A program made the translations under genes and the position numbers. Below the pieces are notes generated by a model. It was not told where the DNA came from and searched no databases. It saw only the letters and a program-made list of their open reading frames with translations. From Symbiodinium natans (taxonomy: Eukaryota; Sar; Dinophyceae; Suessiales; Symbiodiniaceae), in the NCBI GenBank assembly GCA_905221605.1, contig CAJNDS010002013.1, forward strand, positions 332,377 to 396,376: a stretch of 64,000 nt of DNA. Direction: 5' to 3'. Shown one piece after another: positions 55,234-64,000 of the stretch. Position 1 is the stretch's first letter; every line of letters begins with the position of its first letter.

Positions 55234-57602
55234 GGATGGCCTCAAGCCTCAACCGGGGTTGGGCTTAGGGTCTGTGGCCTTAGGAGATAGAATGATTAGG
55301 CTCGGGTTTGGGTGTCGGGCTTTGAGGGTGATGGGGTGTAAGTGCAGCTGTCGTAGCCGAGTAGGGCTAGGCTTTAGGGTTTAGGGTTTCGGGGTTTCGG
55401 GGAACCCTAAACCCTACACCCTGAACCCTAAAACCCTAAAGGGGGGGTTTAGGGTTAAGGGTTTAGGGTTCTGGGGCCACTTTCTGAGGTGCCATAAGCT
55501 GCACAGAGCCCGGGACCCCTTCCCTAAGCCCGAAGCCCTAAGTCTAGGCTAGTGGCTGCCCCTGCAGCATCATAAGATGCCTCCCACCTGCAAACCCAAC
55601 ATGGTTTAGGGTTTAGGGTTTAGGGTTTAGGGTTTAGGGTTTAGGGTTTAGGGTTTAGGGTTTATGAGGGTTTAGGGTTTAGGCTTTGGGGTTTAGTAAG
55701 GGTTTAGAACGATGGAACATCATAGAATCCCCCTGCCCTTTTTCGACGAAGCAGAGGGGAATCGCAGCACCAGAGCTATCCGTAACCCATGTTCCAAGCT
55801 TCTGGAGTGCACGAAGCATAAACTACTCGACACGCCTGAACCCTAAACCCTAAACCCTTAACCCTTAACCCTACACCCGAAACCCTAAACCCGAAACCCT
55901 AAACCCGAAACCCTAAACCCGAAACCCTAAACCCTAAACCCTAACCCCTAAACCCTTAACCCTAAACCTTAAACCCTAAACCCGAAACCCTAAACTGGGC
56001 CCCTGGCGCACGCAGAGGCTCGCGTCCAGCCTCTGTTGGGATGGGCTCGCACCATAGCCTCCAGGATCAAAGAGCCCAAAGGCCCACGGGCGTTTTAGGG
56101 TTTAGGGTTTTAGGGTTTTAGGGTTTTAGGGTTTAGGGTTTAGGGTTTAGGGTTTAGGGTTTGGGGTTTAGGGTTTAGGGTTTAGGGTTTAGGGTTTAGG
56201 GTTTGGGGTTTAGGGTTTAGGGTTTCGGGTTTCGGGTTTAGGGTTTCGGGTTTAGGGTTTCGGGTTTCGGGTTTAGGGTTCAGGGTTCAGGGTTTGGGGT
56301 TCTTAAACCCTAGAACATAAACCAGAAGCACGTTCCTCAAACCCTGTTGATCCCTCCTAGTTTGCGAGTACCCTGCACCAAGAAAGGTCAACCATTCAAT
56401 TTCGGCAGGATTCTATATACCCCAAAAGGTTACAGCGCGCCCTTCTCAGCTAGTCAGCCCTTAAACAGGCTCCCTAAACCCTTAACATCCCTCGTCGCTC
56501 ACCCTACATAGGGTCCGTAAACCGCAATCCCTGAATGCTCTACAAAGGCTTCTGAAACACCTCTAAACGCTAAACCCTAAACCTAAGAACCCTAAGCCCT
56601 AGTGCCTAAACCTAAACCCTAGTGCCCTAAACCCGAAACCCTAAATTGGGACATAATGTTGGCCGCCGATCTTCTTGGCTGCTTCTGAGTGCTGATTCTC
56701 GAACTCTGTAAGATCTGCTTGAAGGGTTATTCGTATCCGAAGTAAGGGTTGAACCGTAGTTTCCCTACTTCTAACCCTACGTAAGAAGTACCCCTAGACC
56801 CTACACCCAGAAAAACCCTAAACCCTAAACCCTAAACCCTAAACCCTAAACCCTAAACCCTAAACCCTAAACCCTAAACCCTAAACCCTAAACCCTAAAC
56901 CCTAAACCCTACCACTCCCTGCCCCATGGACCTCAAAGCACTCTTTGGGATGCAAAGGCTAAAAGGGAGCGAGGCCTGAGTGTGTCTCTGCAAAACGAGC
57001 TGGATTAAGAATTTGGGGGTTTAGGGTTCAGGGTTTAGGGTTTAGGGTGCAGGGGTACTTCTAAGTACGGTTCGAAGTAGGGCAACTATGGTTCCAATAT
57101 CTGGCTTCGGGTACAGTACTTTTTGCCCTGCTTATTTAGGGGGTCTCTTTCGGGCGTGGCGTGATCATATAGGGTGTCTTCGAAGTCATTCCCGACTTGC
57201 ACAGAAGCCTGCGAAACTGGAAACCCTAAGGAAACCCATAGCGACCGAATCAAACCCTAAACTCTCAACCCTAAACTCTAAACCCTAAACCCTCTAGGGG
57301 TTTTAGGATCTTGGGATTCAGGGTTCTGGCGCAGCCTGTCTACCATCCAGTCGGCCCAATATGTTTAGGGTTTAGGGTTTAGGCTTAGGGTTTAGGGTTT
57401 AGGGTTTAGGGTTTAGGGTTTAGGGTTTAGGGTTTAGGGTTTAGGGCCAAGTCCATGCTGTTGAGGGCCCTAGGTTCCTACGCTGTAGGGTAACAGTAGA
57501 AAGAATGAGGGATGTGAGATTTCGGAAGAGGCATTTAAGGCGAAAGGGGTTGGGGCTTCCGGCTTGGGCTTGGAGGGTCCAAGGCAAGTCTAACTACTTA
57601 TG

Positions 57603-57675
57603 GTGTTCTTAAGGGAGGGGGGGGGGGTTCAAGGGGGGGTAGGCACCAAGGGAACCCTTAGGGAAGCTTAGGGAG
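57603..57675 (+). repeat. Dispersed repeat (GTTCTTAAGGGAGGG), copy 2
   Basis: Matches 9543-9600 block by block, with an expanded poly-G. Confidence 0.75.
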
Positions 57676-59870
57676 TAGTAGGGGTTTAGGGAGTAGTAGT
57701 GGTTTAGGGGTTTTGGGTTTAGGGTTTAGGGTTCAGGGTTTAGGGTTCAGGGTTTAGGGTTTAGGGTTGAATTTCTATTAGGGAACCCAGGGTTCCTTGA
57801 ACCGAACCCCTGAAAAGCTAACCAACACGAGTGGCCCTTTGCGCCGAGAGACAGCAGCTCTGCCAAGGTATAGGCCAGAACAACTTGCACCTCTGCAGGA
57901 ACGGAATCCTACACCCCTAGACCCCCTAGACCCCCTCCCTAAACCCTACGCCTTAAGACGCAGAAGGGTGCACTGCTAGGAAACCAAACCAAAAGGTCAG
58001 AAAGACAACGGCCCCCAAACTAGATCCATTGCATTCTGCTTCAACCCCCCCCCCCCCCCCCCGGCCCAGAAATTACCTTACTCTGACGCAACCCCCCTGG
58101 CCCCGCCACACACAACAAACAATAAACCCTAAATCCTCAACTCTCAACCTTAAATGTGGATTCACCACCAGACTCTCAGAATTTCTGGGATTTCCTGCAG
58201 TGGGGCCTTAATGGAGCCCTAAACCCGTTTCCTAAAACCTTCTAAGATCAGCTCGTCCCTAAACCCCAAACCCTAAAAAGCCCAAAAGCCCTAGAACCCT
58301 AAACCCTAAGCCCTAAAACCCTGCGTTCAAAGGCACGGCCCCAGTTTTCGTCTCCGACGCGCCCAGAAGTGCCCGGAGCGGCGTCGAGGGCGATGCCATC
58401 TCGGAGGGCAACAGGAGTTCGGGGTTATTTGGGTTCTGGGTTTTTTGGGTTTAGGGTTTAGGGTTTGGGGTTGAGGGTTTGGGGTTTAGGGTTTGGGGCT
58501 TAGGGTTCAGTCAGGTTTGGGGGATTAGAGTTTGGGGGGTTTAGGGCTTGGGGTTTGGGGTTTAGGTTTAGGTGGGTTTGGGGTTTGGGGGCTTAGGGTT
58601 TGGGGGTTTAGGGTTCAGGGTTTGGGGGGGCTGAGGGTTGACCAGCTTCCCGTGTAGCCTACGGAAAAAAAGAAAGAGAGCAAACTTCTGGTTTATCATA
58701 TTTGCCTACACAATAAAACGGGCATAGGGTTTAGGGGTTTAGGGTGGAATAAACAGGGGACCCTTGTTGGTTGAAAAAGGGCTTTGATTGTAAAACCAAA
58801 CCCTAAACCCTAAACCCTAAACCCTGAACCTTAAACCCTTAACCCTAAACCCTAAACCCTAAACCCTGAACCTTAAACCCTTAACCCTAAACCTTAAACC
58901 CTTCTTCTCCTGGTCTGACGACTTCTATCTCTGCGGTCCTCGCCACTCCCTTGCTGGCTGATGGTCTGAAGAGCCCTGGTGTTTCGGGTTTAGGGTTTAG
59001 GGTTTAGGGTTTAGGGTTTAGGGTTTAGGGCAATCTTGCGTTCCGTGGCTTGGTGAAGTGCGGCTGGCCTTTCCTCGCTGGCTTGCGCTTGCGCACCATG
59101 GTTTGGCGAAAAATACTTTCACCAGATGTCCCTATGCATGTGCTATGCCTTATGGAGGGTGTATGTGACACTTTGCATGTCTTCCTCTCCTAGCTTTTTG
59201 AGGCTTGGATGTTTGGAGAGTGTCTGACGCTTGGGTGACCCGATGCAACTGCCTAACTTCCCCTGGAGAACCTCTTTTACTGAGAATTGCTCCAGAATTG
59301 CTCCTGCTCCTCCCCCCCTCCCCCCCTCCCCCCCCCCAGGTTTCGGGCTAAGGGTTGCATTCGCTGCAGTTATACTCTCTGAGCCATGCGTCCCATCGCC
59401 ATCAGCCCGAAACCCGAACAGTTCTCCACCCCCTACGGGTTAACCCTAAACCCTAAACCCTAAACCGAGCCCCCCAAGCCTTTAAGCACGACCGAGTGGC
59501 CGAAGACGCGAGGCAGAGCACGACGAGGACGTGCACCAGCGCCAGACTTGGGTTTCGCAGCTTCACACCCTAAACCCGAAACCCGAAACCCGAAACCCGA
59601 AACCCGAAACCCTAAACCCTAAACCCTAAACCCTAAACCCTAAACCCTAAACCCTAAACCCTAAACCCTAAACCCTAAACCCTAGACCCTAAACAAACCC
59701 TCAACCCTAAACCCCCACCAGGGTGGGAGGAGTTCGGGAAATCCCAAAATCCTGTAAGTCCTCAACCGCTGAAGTGCTTCGGGGTTTTGGGGTTAAGGGT
59801 TTCCCTTGCTACATAATGCTTACATGCCAGTTACATAATAGCACATGTGAACGGGAATGAAAAGCATCCA

Positions 59871-60209
59871 TTAGCAGCGGGGCATTCGGAACTGGAAAGC
59901 ATTGCTTGACCCACAGTTACCCATGGTAACGCCCCAACTACCTCTTCTCGGCACACGTCCACCGCTCCTCTTGGCAACCCTAAACTCTTGAATTTTGGTG
60001 GGGCATATCGGGTCCTGGCTCATGGGCTTTAGGATCTCTATGGCTTGCGCGGACTTGGGTTTTTGGTTTGCTTGTAGGGCTTGGGTTTGAAGAGCGCGAG
60101 GGGGCCTTGGGCGACATGTTGGAGAGGCAAAGAATGACTGACCCAACCTTGTCAGGAATTTGAGACATGGCGTACAGACAACAGAGGGAGGGGCGACGGC
60201 TAAAGCCAC
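59871..60209 (-). CDS. Long open frame, 112 codons, likely last exon
   Basis: Open from about 60209 to TAA at 59871. Middle: KPKSAQAIEILKPMSQDPIC; end: RGSWGVTMGNCGSSNAFQFR. Pro/Arg-rich at the start. The nominal start is GTG, and a CTACGGGTGGCTTTAG acceptor is at 60195-60210. No telomeric units inside. A second minus frame overlaps for 62 codons. No family recognised. Confidence 0.45.
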   Translation of the reverse strand: MALAVAPPSVVCTPCLKFLTRLGQSFFASPTCRPRPPRALQTQALQANQKPKSAQAIEILKPMSQDPICPTKIQEFRVAKRSGGRVPRRGSWGVTMGNCGSSNAFQFRMPRC

Positions 60210-60985
60210 CCGTAGAGACCCCGAGACAGGCCCCCTAAACCCTAAACCCTAAACCCTAAACCCTAAACCCTAACCCCTAAACCGCTCCCACATGATGGGG
60301 GCCCCAGAGTCATAGGACTTGTGGGACATCCCATACTGACAAGGGGCACTGAAAGCAGTCTTTGTAGCCAGTAGGCTCCTGCCAATGACAGGACATTTGG
60401 GCATAGGGTTTAGGGTTTAGGGCTTCAGGGTTTATGTTGAAACGGTGGGGGCTTAGGGTTTCAAAGTTGTTTGGTTGGCGCGTGGGGCAGACAGGTCAAG
60501 ACACGAAATGTCAGGTTGGGGCTGGGATGTCGAGCCTTACTTACACCAAGTTAGAATTAGGGTTTAGGGTTTAGGCTTGGAGTTTGGGGCTTAATGTTTC
60601 GGGCTGAGGCTATAGGGTTTGTTTGGAGTTTGAGGTTCAGGGAGCCAAACCCAAAAACTTGCTTTTACAATAGCCTGCAAACCTCTTCCTGCAAAGCTAC
60701 TTGACCAGCATCTGAAAGCATGGTACACCCCAAAACTCTAACCCCTAAAGCACTAAAACCCCATCCTAAGCCCTAGAGGGGTTGGGGCTCATGGTGCTGT
60801 ACGGTTGAGGGAGCACACGCAGGGTTTAGGGTTCAGGGTTCAGGGTTTTAGGGCTTAGGGTTTAGACTGTGGGACCTTTTGAAAACCCGGACCCTAAACC
60901 ATGAACCCCAAACCCTATATACCCTAAAAGCCCTGACAACCTTGACACCCTGAACCCGAAAAACACGCCTAATACCCTGATGCCC

Positions 60986-61083
60986 TAAAGCCTAAACCCT
61001 AAACCCTAAACCCTAAACCCTAAACCCTAAACCCTAAACCCTAAACCCTAAACCCTAAACCCTAAACCCTAAACCCTAAACTC
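60986..61083 (-). repeat. CCCTAAA array, 14 units
   Basis: Followed by 500 bp (61084-61700) of heavily degenerated units (CCCTAAACCC with single-base changes), a decayed array. Confidence 0.95.
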
Positions 61084-61793
61084 AAGCCCTAAGACTCAAA
61101 ACCTCAAACCCCTAAGACCCTAAACCCAAAACCCTATAAATATCCTCCCCATAAAACCTAAAATCTAAACCCTGAAACCCTACAAAACCCCAAACGCAAA
61201 ATACTACGACGTTAAACCCTAAACCCAGGTGCCCCAAACCCTAAACCCTATAATATCCTGACTCCGGTTTAGGGTTTAGGGTTTAGGGTTTAGGGTTTAG
61301 GGTTTAGGGTTTAGGGAATCCTGACCCTAGAACCTAAACTCTAAACCCCAAACCCTATGCAACCCTAAACCCTAACATATCCTGACACTAAATGTAGACT
61401 CTAAATCGCAAACCCTATGCAACCCTAAACCCGAAGAGCCTAAACCTAAACCCGATGCTACACAGACCCTAAAACCTCAACTCTAAACACAAAACCCTAC
61501 AGAACCCCTAAACCGCAAACCCTAAGACCCTAAACCCTAAACTCGAATACCCCAAACGCTAAACCCAATAATATCCCCTGAAACCTAAACTCTAAACCCC
61601 CAAACCCTACAAAACCCAAAACCCAAAACCCTGCTAAACTCAAACCCTAAACCCCAAAACCCTAAACCCTAAACCCTAAACCCTGAACCCTAAAACCCTA
61701 GACTGGCTTCGGCTTCTCCTGCAACGTCCTGAAGAGACCTGGGGCTCGCCAGTCGCAATGCCAGCAGCACCTGGCGACTCTGCGGGTTCTGTG

Positions 61794-61885
61794 CAGGGTT
61801 TAGGGTTTAGGGTTTAGGGTTTAGGGTTTAGGGTTTAGGGTTTAGGGTTTAGGGTTTAGGGTTTAGGGTTTAGGGTTTAGGGCTT
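61794..61885 (+). repeat. TTTAGGG array, 12 units
   Basis: Pure array. Confidence 0.96.
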
Positions 61886-63379
61886 GGGGGGTTTGGGGTT
61901 TAGGGTTTGGGGCGTTGACGGTTCAGGGGGTTTCCCCAAACCTACTTGTGTGCAGGTCATGACTGTCCACACCTTCTATAGAAGCCTTGGGCCTTGGGTG
62001 ACCTCAAACAGGAGGTTTTGGGTTGCTAAGGTTTAGGGCTCAGGGTTTCGGGTTCAGGGTTTAGGGTTTAGGGTTTAGGGTTTAGGGATGGTTTGCCGGG
62101 TTTTCAATGGGGGGGTGCACCGTGGAGCAGTGGTAGATGGCCGCGAAGGCGTTGAAATCCAGGGTGGCGCCTGCTGATCCGAGGTGCAGGGGGTTTAGGG
62201 TTTAGGGTTTAGGGTTTGGGGTTTGGGGTTTAGGGTTTAGGGGGCTTGGGGCTGTGTCGGAAAGCCTAAAACCCCCAAACCCAAACCCTAAACCCGAAAG
62301 CTTAACCCCTGAATCCCTAAACCAGAAACCCGGCTTGGGCGGATTGGTGCGTGGGGTTTGGGATTCGGGGATAGGGGGCCGCCATAGAATTCAACAAGGG
62401 GTAGGCTTGGCCCCAGGCCCGGCTAAAAGGGCCCAAGAGACATAAACTAGGGCCCGGAGGTAGGAAGATAACAGGGGGCCCTGGGAAACCTTTCTGAAGG
62501 CGCAAAAACCCAAAAACTAAATCGTTTCACTAAGGCTTTAATACTCACAGGCAGAGAAGGTTAGTTTAGGGTCTAGGGTTACGGGTTCCCAACTATAGGC
62601 TTCTTTGGTATCTGACCAGAAAAGGAAGGTTTTGGGCTCTCTAGGGTGAAGCTTAAGCCCTCAATCCTAAACTTCCCTGACAGCTCCCAAAAGAGCTACG
62701 TGAACCCGAAACCCTAAACCCTAAACCCTACACCCTTCACCCTAATCCCTACACCCTGAAGCCTAAACCCTAAACCCTCAACCCTACACCCTAAACTCTA
62801 AACCCTAAACCCTGTTAGATTCCAGGGCTCGCGCAAGCCACCAACAATGCGGCCTTGGATCCACTATAATCATACTAATAATAATTACAAATAATACTAC
62901 AAATAATGGGATACTACCAATGATCACAATACCAATAAAAATACTACTAATAATGACACTAATAACAACCGAATAGTAATCATAACAAAAACAAGAATAT
63001 ATAAAAAACAACACACTAATAATAAGAGTACTAGAGGGGCCAAGAATAAAGCTACTGTTAAGGCCCCTTTGAAAACCCCAAGATCCTGTACGTTAAGTTG
63101 CCTTTTGCTCATGATAGTGAGGTTGGTGCTCAGGCTGATGAATGGAGGCTTGGGTTTGGGGTTTTGGGTTTAGGGTTTCGGGTTCAGGGTTTCGAAGATA
63201 AGGGGTTGGGGGGGGGGGGGGAGGCTTGCGACACTGAGCTGCAGCAAGTTCATGTAGGACCAACATCCTTCTTAACACACAACAATAGCTACCAAGCTTG
63301 TCGGGGCAACCCGTGAGCTAACCCTTAACCCCCTAAACTGTAAAACACCTTGGAGACAACTGGTGGTGTACATGGGCAG

Positions 63380-63481
63380 AAGACCCCTCAAGTCTGTGAA
63401 ATGTATGTTGCCGAGGACTGTGGGGCCCTTCGTATGTACGAGCTTAGAAGCGCTCTTACCGGCGCCAAACTCCTACGGACT
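63380..63481 (+). CDS. Exon candidate, 34 codons
   Basis: ACATGGGCAG acceptor, GTGGGG donor, phase 0 at both ends. Reads KTPQVCEMYVAEDCGALRMY..., then ELRSALTGAKLLRT; well balanced and helix-like. The gene probably continues beyond the window or in 63482-64000, where a 68-codon plus frame (63635-63841) is open but overlaps a repeat-like, partly palindromic stretch. Confidence 0.45.
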
Positions 63482-64000
63482 GTGGGGTGTGAAACCAAAC
63501 CCTCAAAAAGCCTCTCAAGCCCTACAACCCTAACCCCTAAACCCTAAAAACCGCTTCAACTCCCAGCCTTTTCAAGCTTCTTAAGGGGGGATTTGGGCCA
63601 AGGGGGTTCTTAAGGGTCTCCTTTTGGGATTGAAGTGGTGCGGTGCAGGGCTGAAGGCAACAAACCCTTAACCCCAAAGGGATTTCAGATCATGGCCTGT
63701 TTTTGTTCAGTAGGGGATAGGATTAGGGGGACCCTTGGGGATATAGACCCTCTGAATAAGGTCCCTGTTAAGAGAGCCAGAAGAGGGTTAAGAAGGGGTT
63801 CCCGTTTAAGGGTCCCCCTTCTCCTACCTAGGATTAAGTAAATAGCAATGTGTTTGTTCACAGCCCTACCGTTTTACTCAATACTCACATTTGTTCATGT
63901 GCATAATGCACAATTATGCAAAACGGGGACTATGGGAGTGCACTTTTCTGCTAAGTTGCCTCCCGTGCTACCCCTTGCTTGTATGACAAACGTGGAGAAA

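Larger units (their letters stand above)
54949..59870. other. Telomeric arrays and islands, no phased gene model
   Basis: Arrays: 55597-55665, 55840-55990 (CCCGAAA and CCCTAAA alternating), 56095-56300 (TTTTAGGG, TTTCGGG and TTTAGGG blocks), 56816-56910, 57363-57446, 58985-59030, 59575-59605 (five CCCGAAA) running into 59606-59686. 57603-57675 is a dispersed repeat copy. Poly-C at 58046-58062 and 59312-59338. Islands such as 58920-58980 and 59231-59330 were not resolved. Confidence 0.4.
60210..63379. other. Arrays, decayed repeats and an AT-rich segment
   Basis: Apart from the arrays above, 62254-62505 has overlapping frames on both strands with no clear exon. 62855-63010 is AT-rich (ATAATAATT steps), similar in type to 14785-15105. 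63207-63220 is poly-G. Confidence 0.4.

Noticed and set aside
1-64000. Chromosome end
   Set aside because: Arrays point both ways throughout and none is long or terminal, so this is not an actual telomere.
1-64000. CRISPR array, tRNA or rRNA genes
   Set aside because: The regular repeats are 7-9 base telomeric units without spacers, and no cloverleaf or conserved rRNA segment was recognised.

Overview
This is nuclear DNA of a eukaryote, not a bacterial or viral window. Its dominant feature is the plant-type telomeric heptamer TTTAGGG / CCCTAAA. It occurs in well over one hundred short arrays (about 2 to 19 units), in both orientations, from the first to the last kilobase. The stretches between arrays are usually 60 to 400 bp of complex sequence. 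Species cannot be read from the sequence. The telomere unit fits green algae or plants and some dinoflagellates, chromerids, cryptophytes and glaucophytes.

Many of the non-repeat islands behave like exons. They start after a (often pyrimidine-rich) AG, end before GT, stay open in one frame, and chain to the next island in matching phase. On this basis I built provisional multi-exon genes. The most convincing is a 15-exon gene on the minus strand (16734-20927, 521 codons from ATG to stop). A complete 8-exon plus-strand gene (15407-16728, 160 codons) converges on it, with the two stop codons only 5 bp apart. Further provisional plus-strand genes lie at 174-4181 (5' end off the window), 4277-4591, 7357-7686, 7788-8653, 11469-13231, 13337-15144, 21827-22685, 23380-23877 and 25680-27122. 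Minus-strand coding islands lie at 9732-10094, 10404-11170, 28272-31178, 36412-38227 and 59871-60209. A piece of a hAT-type transposase is at 41333-41749 (minus). The second half (about 42-64 kb) was read less closely and has fewer supported exons. In GC-rich islands two or three frames, or both strands, are often open, so most exon calls are moderate or low confidence.

Telomeric units therefore sit inside introns. They appear to supply some splice sites (GTTTAG is a usable GT donor, TTTAG a usable acceptor) and a few stop codons (CCC-TAA). Homogeneous blocks of variant units also occur: TTTAGGGG, TTTTAGGG, TTGAGGG, TTTGGGG, TTTCGGG, and a 9-base TTTATAGGG form that keeps reading frames open.

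The other repeats are short non-coding palindromic elements resembling MITEs, several present in two to four copies, plus simple repeats including a 79-base poly-G. One MITE copy (28396-28573) carries a 34-bp telomeric insert at a position where two other copies are uninterrupted. This is direct filled-site and empty-site evidence that telomeric DNA was inserted into existing sequence. No rRNA, tRNA, CRISPR or prokaryotic features were seen.
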